Assembly: GCA_963667515.2 (NCBI GenBank)
Contig: CAXXXY010000011.1
Coordinates: 124,001 to 188,000, forward strand
DNA length: 64,000 bases
From: VYDC01 sp963667515
GTDB taxonomy: Bacteria; Chloroflexota; Dehalococcoidia; UBA2979
Direction: 5' to 3'
Shown: piece by piece, positions 1 through 10,636 of the stretch
Layout of the letters: every line of letters starts with the position of its first letter
Position numbering within the stretch: the first letter of the stretch is position 1
Notes under the pieces: generated by a model
The model's input: only the letters and a program-made list of their open reading frames with translations
Told to the model about the DNA's origin: nothing
Databases searched by the model: none
Translations under genes and position numbers: made by a program

Positions 1-2012
1 GCGCGACCTACACGGACGTGAACGCGCGGCTCCCGGTGCGCTACCTGCTGATCGCGCTCGCGCTGTTCGCGGGCATCGCGACGATCGCCAACGCCTTCAT
101 CTCGCGCGGCTACCGGCTGCCGCTCTTCGCGTTCGGCCTGTGGGCGGCGGCGGGCCTGGTCGGCGGCGCGATCTACCCGCAGGCGATCCAGACCTTCACC
201 GTCGAGCCCAACGAGCTAGAGCGCGAGGAGCGCTTCATCGACCGCAACATCACGCAGACGCGGCTCGCCTGGGGCCTGAACGCGATCGAGGAGACGAGCT
301 TCCCGGCGCTGCCCGCGGTCACCGCGGCCGAGCTCGACGAGAACCGCACGACGCTCGAGAACATCCGCGTGCTGGACCCGCGGCCGCTGCTGGACACCTT
401 CAACCAGATCCAGTCGATCCGGCCCTTCTACCAGTTCACAGACGTGGACGTGGACCGCTACACCATCGACGGCGAGCCGCAGCAGGTGATGCTCTCGCCG
501 CGCGAGCTGAACGTGAGCCGCGCGCAGGACCGCAACTGGACGCGCGAGCGGCTCCAGCTCACGCACGGCTTCGGCGCGGTGGCCTCGCCGGTGAACGAGG
601 TGGTGCAGGAGTCCGGCCTGCCGAGGCTGCTGACCGCCGACATCCCGCCGGCCAGCGACATCGAGGAGCTGCAGCTCACCGTCGAAGGCTCGCGCATCTA
701 CTTCGGCGAGCTCACCAACCACTACGTCATCGTCAACACCAACGTCGCCGAGTTCGACTACCCGCTGGGCGAGGGCCAGAACGCCGAGACGCGCTACAAG
801 CCCGACCGCGGCATCCGCCTCTCCTCGTTCGTGGAGCGGCTGGCGCTCGCGTGGGAGCTCGGCGACACCAACCTGCTCATCTCGGGGCAGATCGGCTCGG
901 GCTCGCGGCTGCTGCTGCACCGCGACCTGCAGGACCGCATCGAGAAGGTGGCGCCGTTCCTGCTGCTCGACCACGACCCCTACCTCGTCATCGAGGATGG
1001 CCAGCTGTTCTGGATCCAGGACGCGTACACCACTTCCGGCAACTTCCCCTACTCCGAGCCGCGGGGCGCGGTGAACTACATCCGCAACAGCGTGAAGGTG
1101 CTGGTGGACGCGCGCACCGGCGACATGAGCTTCTACCTCATCGACGGGTCGGACCCGGTGGCGCGGACGTGGGAGAAGATCTTCCCCGACCTCTTCCAGC
1201 CGGGCGCGGATATGCCCGACTTCATGGTCGATCACCTGCGCTACCCGGAGCTGCTGTTCCGGCTGCAGGCCGACCTCTACCTCCAGTACCACGTGAGCGA
1301 TCCGCAGGTCTTCTTCGTCGGCGAGGACTTCTGGAACATCCCGACGGAGCGCTTCCGGCAGCAGGAGCAGCCGGTCGACCCGTACTACGTGATCATGAAG
1401 CTGCCGGGCGAGGTGGAGGAGGAGTTCGCGCTCATCCTCCCGTTCACGCCGCGCAACAAGCAGAACACCGTCGCGTGGCTCGCCGCGCGCTCCGACGGCG
1501 ACCATTACGGCACGCTGCGGGCGTACCGCTTCCCCACGGACGACCTGGTCTTCGGCCCCGCGCAGATCGAGGCGCGCATCGACCAGAACCCGGGCATCTC
1601 GCAGCAGCTCACGCTGTGGGACCAGTCGGGCTCCGAGGTGATCCGCGGCAACCTGCTGATGATCCCGATCGGCGACTCGTTCCTCTTCGTGGAGCCGATC
1701 TACCTGCAGGCGTCGAACTCGCGGCTGCCCGAGCTACAGCGCATCGTGGTGGCGAACGGCAACGCGATCGCGATGGAGGAGACGTTCGAGAAATCGCTGG
1801 ACGTGGTGCTCGGCCGCCGCGCCTCCACGCTGCCGGGAACCGGCGCTTTCCAAACGACGCCGACCACGCCCACGACGCCCACGACGCCCGGCCGGCCGCT
1901 GCCGTCCGACCTGACGGGGCTACTGCAGCAGGCGCAGCAGGCGTTCGACGCCAGCGAGGCGGACCTCCAGCGTCTGCGCGAGATCCTCGAGGCGCTGCGC
2001 CAGCTGCAGTAG
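1..2012 (+). CDS. UPF0182 family membrane protein, 5' end cut by window
   Basis: The reading frame is already open at the first bases and reads like the family segment around TYTDVNARLPVRY, so the real start lies upstream of the window and the GTG at 18 is probably internal. UPF0182 proteins have a multi-pass N-terminal membrane region followed by a large extracytoplasmic domain; no function is established. Here the last membrane segments (about positions 40-170) and the whole soluble domain remain, usually part of a protein of 900-1000 residues. The C-terminus has a short Pro/Thr linker (TPTTPTTPTTP) and then a predicted amphipathic helix rich in Leu, Gln and Glu. It is followed after 103 bases by argD. 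The family call is fairly sure; the function is unknown. Confidence 0.8.
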   Translation, partial: ATYTDVNARLPVRYLLIALALFAGIATIANAFISRGYRLPLFAFGLWAAAGLVGGAIYPQAIQTFTVEPNELEREERFIDRNITQTRLAWGLNAIEETSFPALPAVTAAELDENRTTLENIRVLDPRPLLDTFNQIQSIRPFYQFTDVDVDRYTIDGEPQQVMLSPRELNVSRAQDRNWTRERLQLTHGFGAVASPVNEVVQESGLPRLLTADIPPASDIEELQLTVEGSRIYFGELTNHYVIVNTNVAEFDYPLGEGQNAETRYKPDRGIRLSSFVERLALAWELGDTNLLISGQIGSGSRLLLHRDLQDRIEKVAPFLLLDHDPYLVIEDGQLFWIQDAYTTSGNFPYSEPRGAVNYIRNSVKVLVDARTGDMSFYLIDGSDPVARTWEKIFPDLFQPGADMPDFMVDHLRYPELLFRLQADLYLQYHVSDPQVFFVGEDFWNIPTERFRQQEQPVDPYYVIMKLPGEVEEEFALILPFTPRNKQNTVAWLAARSDGDHYGTLRAYRFPTDDLVFGPAQIEARIDQNPGISQQLTLWDQSGSEVIRGNLLMIPIGDSFLFVEPIYLQASNSRLPELQRIVVANGNAIAMEETFEKSLDVVLGRRASTLPGTGAFQTTPTTPTTPTTPGRPLPSDLTGLLQQAQQAFDASEADLQRLREILEALRQLQ

Positions 2013-2115
2013 CGCCTCCCCCCGGCCCTCTCGCGACGCGGCGCGCCGGGGGCGGGGCCGCCACACCCACGCCGCCGCACGAGGCCCCGCCGGAGCCGCA
2101 GGAGAGGGACGCGCG

Positions 2116-3300
2116 ATGAGCGATCTCCGCGAGCGCGAGGCACAGCTCTACATGCAGGCCGGCCGGCGCCTGCCGCTGACCGTCGTGCGCGGCGCGGGCA
2201 CGCGCGTCTGGGACGACGAGGGCCGCGAGTACCTCGACTTCCTCGCGGGGATCGCGACGAACACGTTAGGCCACGCCGACCCCGGGCTCGCCGAGGCGAT
2301 CGCCGAGCAGGCGCGCACGCTGATCCACACCTCGAACTACGTCTTCACGCTGCCGCAGATCGAGCTCGCCGAGCTGCTGGTCGCGCACTCGTGCGCCGAC
2401 CGCGTCTACTTCATGAACTCCGGCGCCGAGGCGAATGAGACGGCGGTGAAGCTCGCGCGCAAGTGGGGCAAGCTGCACCGCGGCGGCGCCCACGAGATCC
2501 TCTGCGCCGAGAACGCCTTCCACGGCCGCACGCTCGCGATGATCACGGCCACCGGGAACCCGCACTACAGCGACCCGTTCACGCCGCTCTTGCCGGGCTT
2601 CGCGCACGTGCCCTACGACGACATCGACGCGCTGCGCGCCGCGACCGGCGAGCAGACGGTGGCCGTGATGCTGGAGCCGCTGCAGGGCGAGGGCGGCATC
2701 AACGTCCCCTCCCCCGGCTACCTGCGCGCCGTGCGCGAGTGGTGCGACGAGCAGGGGCTGCTGCTGATCCTGGACGAGGTGCAGTCCGGGATGGGCCGCA
2801 CGGGCACGCTGTGGGGCTACGAGCAGGAGGGGATGGAGCCCGACATCTTCACCTCCGCGAAGGCGCTGGGCGGCGGCGTCCCGGTGTCGGCGGCGCTGGC
2901 GAAGGAGCACGCCGCCGTCTTCGAGCCCGGCGACCACGGGAGCACCTACGGCGGCTCCGTCCTCGCGACGGCGGCGGCGGCGCACGTGGTGCGGCGCGTC
3001 GTCGAGGGAGGCGTGCTGGAGGCCGGCCGCGAGCGCGGCGAGCAGCTCGGTCGCGCGCTGGAGAGCCTCGCCGACCGCGTCGACGGCGTCGCGGGCGTGC
3101 GCGGCCGCGGGCTGCTGCGCGGCCTCGAGCTGGAGCGCGAGCTGGCGCCGCAGGTGGTCGCTGCCGCCCTCGATCGCGGGCTGCTGCTCAACGCCGTGCG
3201 CCCCAACGTGGTGCGCTTCATGCCGCCGCTCACGGTGACCGACGACGAGGTGGAGCGCGCCGTCGCGCTCACCGAGGAGGCGATCGCCGCGACGCTCTAG
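2116..3300 (+). CDS. argD: Acetylornithine/N-succinyl-type aminotransferase
   Basis: A PLP-dependent class III aminotransferase of 394 residues, normal for ArgD. It converts N-acetylglutamate semialdehyde and glutamate to N-acetylornithine in arginine synthesis. Visible features are the glycine-rich start of the PLP site (NSGAEANE near residue 100), the Asp of LILDEVQSGMGRTG, and the Schiff-base lysine in FTSAKALGGG near residue 252. The ATG at 2116 follows a clear GGAGAGGGA ribosome site. Location directly before argG and argH supports the arginine role over related ornithine or 4-aminobutyrate aminotransferases. Confidence 0.9.
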   Translation: MSDLREREAQLYMQAGRRLPLTVVRGAGTRVWDDEGREYLDFLAGIATNTLGHADPGLAEAIAEQARTLIHTSNYVFTLPQIELAELLVAHSCADRVYFMNSGAEANETAVKLARKWGKLHRGGAHEILCAENAFHGRTLAMITATGNPHYSDPFTPLLPGFAHVPYDDIDALRAATGEQTVAVMLEPLQGEGGINVPSPGYLRAVREWCDEQGLLLILDEVQSGMGRTGTLWGYEQEGMEPDIFTSAKALGGGVPVSAALAKEHAAVFEPGDHGSTYGGSVLATAAAAHVVRRVVEGGVLEAGRERGEQLGRALESLADRVDGVAGVRGRGLLRGLELERELAPQVVAAALDRGLLLNAVRPNVVRFMPPLTVTDDEVERAVALTEEAIAATL

Positions 3301-3457
3301 GGGAGCAGGCGAGGCCGCGAGCCGCCGGTTGCGCGGCCCCGGGGCCGGTGCGAGAGTCAGATGGGCCACCGTCTCGCGGGAGAGCGCCGCGCCGGCCTCG
3401 GCCGATCGCGCGGCCGTGAGCGGCCCGGGTGGTGGCGGAAGCCGTGAGAGAGACGCG

Positions 3458-4710
<1,253 letters not shown>

Positions 4711-4714
<4 letters not shown>

Positions 4715-4741
4715 CCCTCGACGCCGGGCGCCGAGGGCTAG
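4711..4741 (+). terminator. Stem-loop after argG
   Basis: Two perfect 10-base arms (CTAGCCCTCG at 4711-4720 and its complement at 4732-4741) enclose an 11-base loop. The outer flanks (CCTCGACGC at 4701 and GCGTCGGG at 4741) nearly extend the stem. The left arm contains the argG stop codon. There is no T-run, so it may be a weak terminator, an attenuating hairpin or an mRNA-stabilising structure before the next gene. Confidence 0.55.
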
Positions 4742-4756
4742 CGTCGGGAGCGCGTC

Positions 4757-5287
4757 GTGAAGCGAGAGGTGCGGATCGCCGTGGGCGGGCGCGACGTTTG
4801 CGGGTTCAGGATTGAGGCGAAGCAGGCGATCTTCCTCAACTTCGACAAGAACCTGAACCTTCATGACACGGCTCATGACCCGGACCCCGAGAAGGGCTAC
4901 GAAAAGGGCGCCGTGCACACGAAGGTAGAGCCACTCCCGAGTGGCGAGGCCGCAGGCGCGATCTGGCTTGAGCAGCAGTCGGACTTCGAACAACCGCTGG
5001 CTGGGATCAAGAACCCGGTTCTGGTCCACAGTGGCATCTTCCTGACCGACGACGAGGCGCTCGTCGCCTATCCAGCTTCGAAGGAAGACGGGATTCCACG
5101 TCTGGCGATATCGAGCGCGACCGCGGGCGAGTACGTATCCGCTATCGCGCTGCTCACTCCCGCAGCCCATTGGTGGGTTCTAGGCCAACACGCTGCTTCG
5201 TCCACGCTGTTCATAGTTGACACGTCGGCGACGCCGTGGATGTTCCTCGGCGTCGATCCGTCCGCGATTGTAGGCTCGTCTTCATGA
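4757..5287 (+). CDS. Unrecognised protein between argG and argH
   Basis: A 176-residue protein that I do not recognise. It has no signal peptide or membrane segment and a fairly hydrophobic C-terminal third (around ALLTPAAHWWVLGQHAASS). The GTG start has a GGGAG site 8 bases upstream. Its stop TGA overlaps the argH start as ATGA at 5284-5287, so the two are translationally coupled. Base and codon use is clearly less G+C-rich than the neighbours (many A/T third positions, TTC ATA GTT, GTT CTA), which suggests acquisition by transfer into the arginine operon. An alternative is a fast-evolving native gene. The coding call is good; the function is open. Confidence 0.7.
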   Translation: MKREVRIAVGGRDVCGFRIEAKQAIFLNFDKNLNLHDTAHDPDPEKGYEKGAVHTKVEPLPSGEAAGAIWLEQQSDFEQPLAGIKNPVLVHSGIFLTDDEALVAYPASKEDGIPRLAISSATAGEYVSAIALLTPAAHWWVLGQHAASSTLFIVDTSATPWMFLGVDPSAIVGSSS

Positions 5288-6755
5288 GCTCGTCCGACAC
5301 GCGCGGGAGCGAAGGCCCCCCCTCGAAAAAGCTGTGGGGCGGCCGCTTCTCGGGCTCGACCGACGAGCTGGTGGAGGCGTACACGCAATCGATCTCCTTC
5401 GACCGGCGGCTCTACCGCGAGGACATCGCGGGCTCGATCGCGCACGCGCGGATGCTGGCGGCGCAGCGCATCCTCTCGGCGGCCGACGCCGAGGCGATCG
5501 TCGCGGGCCTCGAGGCGATCGAGGGCGAGATCGAGGCGGGCAGCTCGCCTTCCGCGCCGACCGCGAGGATATTCACCTCAACATCGAGGGCGCGCTCGCC
5601 GAGCGCATCGGCGCGGCGGCGGGGCGGCTGCACACCGCGCGCTCGCGCAACGACCAGGTGGCGACGGACCTGCGGCTCTTCGCGCGCGGCGCCTGCGACG
5701 AGGCGGGGGCGGCGCTGCGCGCGCTGCGCCGGGCGCTCGTCGCGCTCGCCGAGCGCGAGCGCGACACCGTGATCCCCGGCTACACCCACCTCCAGCGGGC
5801 GCAGCCGGTGCTGCTCGCGCATCACGTGCTGGCCTACGAGGCGATGTTCGCGCGGGACGCCGAGCGTGTGGCGCAGACGCGCGCACGCGCCAACGTGCTG
5901 CCGCTGGGCGCGGGCGCGCTGGCGGGCGTGACCTACCCCGTCGATCGCGAGCGCGTGGCGCAGGAGCTCGGCTTCGACGGGATCGCCGCCAACTCGATGG
6001 ACGCGGTCGCCGATCGGGACTTCGTCGTGGAGCTGCACGCCGCCGCCGCGCTCTCGATGGTGCACCTCTCGCGGCTGGCGGAGGACCTGATCCTGTGGGC
6101 CTCGGCGGAGTTCCGGCTGCTGCGGCTGCCGGACGGCTTCGCGACGGGCTCCAGCATCATGCCGCAGAAGCGGAACCCCGACGTCGCCGAGCTCGCGCGC
6201 GGGAAGAGCGCGCGCGTCATCGGCAACCTCGTGCAGTCGCTGACGCTGCTCAAGGGGCTGCCGCTCAGCTACAACCGCGACCTGCAGGAGGACAAGGAGC
6301 CGCTCTTCGACACCGTCGACACACTGCTCGCCTCGCTGACGGTGGTGGCGGCGATGCTCCCCGAGCTGCGCTTCGACGCCGAGCGCGGGCGCGCCGCCGC
6401 GGTCGCCGACTACGCGCTCGCGACCGACCTCGCCGACCATCTCGCGAAGCGCGGCGTGCCGTTCCGCGAGGCGCACCGCGCCGTCGGCGAGCTGGTGGCG
6501 ATGCTGGAGCGCGAGGAGCGCGAGCTGGCGTCGCTGACCCTCGAGGAGCTGCGCGCCGCGCACCCCGCCTTCGGCGAGGAGGCGCTCGCGATCGACCTCG
6601 ATGCGGCGCTCGCGGCGCGCGACGTGCCGGGCGGCACGGCGCCCGCCGCCGTGGCGCGTGCCCTCGACGCCGCCGCCGCGCGCCTCGGCGAGGAGGAGCG
6701 GGCCGCGGGCGCGAGCGTGAGCGACGGGGGCGCCGGAGGCGAGGCGCCCGCGTGA
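5284..6755 (+). pseudogene. argH: Argininosuccinate lyase with a frameshift
   Basis: Cleaves argininosuccinate to arginine and fumarate. Translation from ATG 5284 gives a normal ArgH N-terminus (KLWGGRFSG) up to about EIEAGS near 5540. The family sequence LAFRADREDIHLNIEGAL then continues in the next frame, which is intact to the stop at 6755. It includes the signature GSSIMPQKRNPD and the catalytic-helix region. Joining them needs one extra base at about 5534-5546 (context GGCGGGCAGC), so this is a single-base deletion in the gene or a sequencing error. Since argD and argG are intact and no second argH is in view, an assembly error is a serious alternative. It overlaps the upstream gene by ATGA and rpe by GTGA. 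Confidence 0.85.
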
Positions 6756-7453
6756 GGGTGCGCATCGCACCCTCGATCCTGACGGCCGACTTCGGGCGGC
6801 TCGCCGAGCAGGTCGCCGCCGCCGAGAAGGGCGGCGCCGACCTGATGCACCTCGACGTGATGGACGGCCGCTTCGTCCCCGCGATCAGCTTCGGCCCGCT
6901 GGTGGTGGCCGCGGTGCGCCGCGCGACGCGGCTGCCGATCGAGGCGCACCTGATGGTGGCGGACCCCGCCTCGCAGCTCGCGCCGATGGCCGAGGCCGGC
7001 GCGGGTCGGCTGATCCCCCACCTCGAGGCCGCGGGCGAGGAGCGCGGCGCCGCGCGGCTGGTGGAGGCGATCCGCGCACTCGGCTGCGAGGCGGCGCTCG
7101 CCATCTCGCCCGAGACGCCCGCCGAGGCGCTGGCGCCGCTGCTCGACGCCCTCGACGGCGTGACGGTGATGACCGTGCACCCCGGCCGCGGCGGGCAGCC
7201 ATTCCTTGAGGAAATGCTGCCGAAGGTGACGGCGCTGCGCGCGCTGATCGACGAGCGCGGGCTGGGCGCCTCGATCGAGGTGGACGGCGGCGTGAAGGCG
7301 CACAACGCGGCGGCGTGCGTGGCCGCCGGCGCCGACACGCTGGTCGTGGGCTCAGCCGTCTACAACGACGCCGAGACGCCGCAGCACGCCCTCGCCACTC
7401 TCGTCCAGCAGCACGGTTCGGCGGCATCCGATGGACCGCCACGGTCAGGCTAG
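6752..7453 (+). CDS. rpe: Ribulose-phosphate 3-epimerase
   Basis: A 233-residue TIM-barrel enzyme interconverting ribulose 5-phosphate and xylulose 5-phosphate. Motifs visible are APSILTADF at the N-terminus, HLDVMDGRFVP with a catalytic/metal Asp, EAHLMV, the phosphate-binding TVHPGRGGQPF, and EVDGGV with the second catalytic Asp. The GTG start at 6752 overlaps the argH stop as GTGA. The TAG stop at 7451-7453 lies inside the GCTAGC target duplication of the IS copy that follows, so the insertion left the coding sequence complete. Confidence 0.93.
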   Translation: MRVRIAPSILTADFGRLAEQVAAAEKGGADLMHLDVMDGRFVPAISFGPLVVAAVRRATRLPIEAHLMVADPASQLAPMAEAGAGRLIPHLEAAGEERGAARLVEAIRALGCEAALAISPETPAEALAPLLDALDGVTVMTVHPGRGGQPFLEEMLPKVTALRALIDERGLGASIEVDGGVKAHNAAACVAAGADTLVVGSAVYNDAETPQHALATLVQQHGSAASDGPPRSG

Positions 7454-7454
7454 C

Positions 7455-8504
7455 TGTAGTTCCCACGTAGGTTGTTGACAGGATGAGGGGCCTCGCCCGC
7501 TGCTGTGTGTGACAGCACGGCAGTAGCGAGGAGAGGACACCCTCATGGCCCATCGTAACGCGCGGCTGACGCCGCTGACCCGACTCGAGCTCGTGCGGGA
7601 AGTGGACGCCGGCTGGCCCCAGGCTGAGGTCGCTCGCCACTTCCGCGTCTCCCGCCACACCGTTGCCAAGTGGCTGGGGCGCTTCCGGGCGGAGGGAGCG
7701 GCAGGGCTCGAGGACCGCAGCTCCGCCCCGCGCGCGCATCCTCGGCGCACGCCGCCCGAGCTGGAGCGACGCATCTGCGCCGTGCGACGCACGCAGGGAT
7801 TCGGGCCGCATCGCATCCAGTGGGCGCTCGGGGTCGCCCGCTCCACGGTCTACGCCGTGCTGCGGCGCCGCGGCCTCAACCGGCTCGACCGCCTGCACCG
7901 CGTCACCCGGGAGCCGGTCCGCTACGAGCACGACGCCCCCGGCGACCTGCTGCATCTCGACGTGAAGAAGCTCGGGCGCGTCCCCGAGGGCGGCGGCAAG
8001 CGAATGGCGCCTGGCTTCGTCGAGACGCGCTCCGGGCCGCATTCGCGGCGTTCGCTGGGGCTGGAGTACCTACACGTCGCCGTCGACGACCACAGCCGTT
8101 ACGCCTACGTCTCCGTCCTGCCCGACGAGCGTGGCGCGAGCTGCGCCGCCTTCCTCGAGCAGGCGCTCGCGGCCTTCCGCCGGCGTGGCGTGCGCGTGCG
8201 CCGGGTCCTGACCGACAACGCGAAGGCCTACACCGTCGCCCGCAGCTTCCACGGCGCCGCCGCTGCCGCAGACGTGCGGCTGTCGCACACGCGGCCCTAC
8301 CGCCCGCAGACGAACGGCAAAGCCGAGCGTTTCATCCAGATCCTGCAGAACGAGTGGGCCTACGCCCGCCCCTACCGCTCCAACGCCGAGCGGCTGCGCC
8401 AGCTCCCACGCTGGCTCTACCGCTACAATCACCGCCGACCGCACGGCGGCGTCGGCGGGGCCGTCCCCGCCTCCCGCCTGTGAACAACCTTCCTGGGTAG
8501 TACA
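7455..8504 (+). mobile_element. IS481-family insertion sequence, copy 1
   Basis: A 1050-base element starting TGTAGTTCCCACG and ending in GTAGTACA. The terminal 25 bases of both ends match as imperfect inverted repeats (20 of 25). It is flanked by direct repeats GCTAGC at 7449-7454 and 8505-8510, the 6-base NCTAGN target duplication described for IS481 of Bordetella. The left duplication contains the rpe stop codon. It carries one transposase gene. Two nearly identical copies lie at 56803-57852 and 61479-62528. Confidence 0.93.
7545..8483 (+). CDS. IS481-family transposase, copy 1
   Basis: A 312-residue DDE transposase. The N-terminal winged-helix/HTH region (residues 5-60, VARHFRVSRHTVAKWLGRF) is followed by a second HTH and an rve integrase core. 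The catalytic triad is Asp139 (LLHLDVKK), Asp224 (VLTDNAKAY) and Glu261 (NGKAERF). A GGAGAGGA ribosome site precedes the ATG. Compared with the other two copies it has Val instead of Ala at residue 159. The ends of the element are intact, so it is probably active or recently active. Confidence 0.95.
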   Translation: MAHRNARLTPLTRLELVREVDAGWPQAEVARHFRVSRHTVAKWLGRFRAEGAAGLEDRSSAPRAHPRRTPPELERRICAVRRTQGFGPHRIQWALGVARSTVYAVLRRRGLNRLDRLHRVTREPVRYEHDAPGDLLHLDVKKLGRVPEGGGKRMAPGFVETRSGPHSRRSLGLEYLHVAVDDHSRYAYVSVLPDERGASCAAFLEQALAAFRRRGVRVRRVLTDNAKAYTVARSFHGAAAAADVRLSHTRPYRPQTNGKAERFIQILQNEWAYARPYRSNAERLRQLPRWLYRYNHRRPHGGVGGAVPASRL

Positions 8505-8568
8505 GCTAGCTCAGCTCCACGGCGACGCCGCGGGCGGGACTGGGCGCCACCGCCGCGGGAGCGTCTGC

Positions 8569-8793
8569 CTAAGAGGCGATCGCAGGCTGCTTCATCTGGG
8601 TGCGCAGGCAGCGGGTGCAGATATTGATGCGGCGCCAGCGGCCGTCGATCAGCATGCGCTTGCGGTGCACGTTGGGGCGGAACTGCCGGTTGGTGCGCGG
8701 GGCCTTGCGCTCCCAGCGGCCGGAGTGCTTGTGGCGGATGTTGCGCCCGAAGCGCGTCACCTTGTCGCAGACGTCGCACTTGCCCGGCGCCAT
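8569..8793 (-). CDS. rpmB: Ribosomal protein bL28
   Basis: A 74-residue bL28 with the N-terminal CDVC motif after MAPGK and a second CTRC pair near residue 60, making the zinc-binding (C+) form. It is basic throughout, as expected for an rRNA-binding protein of the large subunit. It is transcribed divergently from the fakA-degV-recG group, an arrangement common in Gram-positive and related phyla. The 58 bases between IS copy 1 and this stop hold nothing recognisable. Confidence 0.95.
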   Translation of the reverse strand: MAPGKCDVCDKVTRFGRNIRHKHSGRWERKAPRTNRQFRPNVHRKRMLIDGRWRRINICTRCLRTQMKQPAIAS

Positions 8794-8890
8794 CGCTCGC
8801 CCCTCGTCCTCGCCTCGCGGTCGCGCGGCGCGCGCCGCCTGGTGGGGCGTGCGCGCCGACGTGCCGCGTAATCGGTCGATCGCCGCGCTA

Positions 8891-8896
8891 TAGACT
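8891..8896 (+). promoter_or_regulatory. Possible -10 element of fakA
   Basis: TAGACT in the context CTATAGACTAG within the 181-base rpmB/fakA divergent region, about 80 bases before the fakA ATG. The same TAnnCT hexamer recurs before several other genes here (degV, argS, the hydrolases at 47190 and 49141, the AKR gene). No good -35 is visible. Confidence 0.35.
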
Positions 8897-8974
8897 AGCC
8901 GCCAGCTGCCGCTGTGGTCGAGTCGACGGGGCGCGCGAGCGCGGGGCGAGGCCGGCGCCCGGCTGGAGGAGCGC

Positions 8975-10636
8975 ATGACCGCGAGCGGGCAGGAGCGGAT
9001 CGGCGCGTCCGACCTCGACGCCGCGCTGCGCGTCGCCGAGGGCTGGCTCGCGGCGAACCGCGAGGCGGTCAACGCGATCAACGTCTACCCGGTGCCCGAC
9101 GGCGACACCGGCACCAACATGCTGCTCACGCTGCGCGCCTCGATCGAGGCTGCCGACACGGCGGGCGGTGCAGTGGGGGCCGCGAGCGCCGAGGCGGGCG
9201 TGGGGGCGTACGCCGCAGCGATCGCCGAGGGGGCGCTGCTGGGCGCGCGTGGCAACAGCGGCGTGATCCTCTCGCAGATGCTGCGCGGGCTCGCGGAGGG
9301 GCTGGCGGGCGAGGAGACGACGGAGGTGCGCGGGCTCTGCGCCGCGCTCGTCGCGGCCGCTCGCGCCGCCGACGAGGCGGTCGGCGACCCCGTCGAGGGC
9401 ACGATGCTCACCGTGATGCGCGACGCGGCACGAGCGGGCGCGGCGGCCGCCGATGCTGGTTACTCACTCGCGGAGGCGCTCGACGGCGTGGTCGACGAGG
9501 CCGAGGCGAGCCTCGCGCGCACGCCGGAGCTGCTGCCGCGGCTACGCGAGGCGGGCGTCGTCGACGCGGGCGGCATGGGGATCGTGGTGCTGCTGCTCGG
9601 GCTGCACAGCGGGCTGACCGGGGCGCCGCTGCCCGCGCCCGTGCCGGTCGCGACAGGCGCCGTCGAGCTCGCCGGTGTGGCGCATGAGGGGCACGGCTAC
9701 TGCACCGAGTACATCGTGCTCGGCGACGCGCTCGATCGCGGCTCGCTGGAGCGGGCGCTGAGCGAGGGCGGCGGCGAGTCGCTGCTGGTCGTGGGCGACC
9801 CGCACGCGCTCCACGTCCACGTGCACGCCGACGATCCCGGGCCCGCGCTCTCGGCGGGCGCCGCGGCCGGGGCGCTCGAGGGCGTGAAGGTCGAGAACAT
9901 GCAGGCGCAGCACGAGGAGTGGGCGCAGGCGCATCGGCTCGCGGGGGCGCAGCCCTCGCCCGGCGCCCGGGCGGCCGAGCCGCCGAGCCTGGGGCTGGTC
10001 GCCGTGGCTGCGGGGCCGGGGCTGGCCGCCGCCTTCCGTGACCTCGGCGCCACGGCCATCGTGGAGGGCGGGCCGACGTTCAACCCCTCGGCGGGGGAGC
10101 TGCTGGAGGCGGCCCGCGCGGCCGCCCGCGAGCACGCCTTCCTGCTGCCGAACGACGCGAACGTGCTGCTGGCGGCGGAGCAGGCGGCCGCGCAGGAGCC
10201 GGGCTTCGTCACCGTGATCGCGACGCGCTCCACGCCGGCCGGGCTCGCCGCCGCGCTCGGCTACGAGCCCGAGGGTGAGCGCGCCGAGGTGCGCGAGCAG
10301 ATGGAGGCGCAGCTCGCGGGCGTGCACGCGATCGAGGTCACGCGCGCCGTGCGCGACTCCTCGGCCGACGGCGTCGAGGTGGCGGCCGGCGATCCGATCG
10401 CGCTCGTCGACGGTCGGCTCGTGGGGCGCGCCGCCTCGCTGGAGGAGGCGCTGCTCGCGGCGCTCGGGCCGCTCGCGGCGGAGGCGTCGCTGGTCACGAT
10501 CTACCTCGGCGTCGACGTCGACCACGCGTCCGGCCCCGCCGTGCAGCGGCTGATCGTCGACGCGCACTCGCACCTGGAGGTCGAGGTGCTGCCGGGGGGC
10601 CAGCCGCACTACCCGTACCTCGCGGGTGTGGAGTAG
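8975..10636 (+). CDS. fakA: DAK2/YloV-type fatty acid kinase, ATP-binding subunit
   Basis: A 553-residue protein with an N-terminal DhaL (DAK2) domain, a middle domain and a C-terminal domain, the FakA layout. The nucleotide/Mg site NVYPVPDGDTGTN is at about residues 30-42, and ARGNSGVILSQ follows near residue 91. FakA phosphorylates exogenous fatty acids that are bound to a DegV-type FakB partner; a degV gene lies next to it. The ATG follows a GGAGGAG site. The stop codon is inside the first unit of a short tandem repeat. Confidence 0.88.
   Translation: MTASGQERIGASDLDAALRVAEGWLAANREAVNAINVYPVPDGDTGTNMLLTLRASIEAADTAGGAVGAASAEAGVGAYAAAIAEGALLGARGNSGVILSQMLRGLAEGLAGEETTEVRGLCAALVAAARAADEAVGDPVEGTMLTVMRDAARAGAAAADAGYSLAEALDGVVDEAEASLARTPELLPRLREAGVVDAGGMGIVVLLLGLHSGLTGAPLPAPVPVATGAVELAGVAHEGHGYCTEYIVLGDALDRGSLERALSEGGGESLLVVGDPHALHVHVHADDPGPALSAGAAAGALEGVKVENMQAQHEEWAQAHRLAGAQPSPGARAAEPPSLGLVAVAAGPGLAAAFRDLGATAIVEGGPTFNPSAGELLEAARAAAREHAFLLPNDANVLLAAEQAAAQEPGFVTVIATRSTPAGLAAALGYEPEGERAEVREQMEAQLAGVHAIEVTRAVRDSSADGVEVAAGDPIALVDGRLVGRAASLEEALLAALGPLAAEASLVTIYLGVDVDHASGPAVQRLIVDAHSHLEVEVLPGGQPHYPYLAGVE

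Noticed and set aside
140..2119. Second long open frame overlapping the UPF0182 gene
   Set aside because: It is an alternate frame of the same DNA with Arg/Ala/Gly-rich, motif-free translation; the UPF0182 frame is the coding one.
3329..3457. Upstream extension of argG from GTG 3329
   Set aside because: It adds 43 residues of low-complexity sequence before the conserved N-terminal PP-loop; the ATG at 3458 matches the family start.
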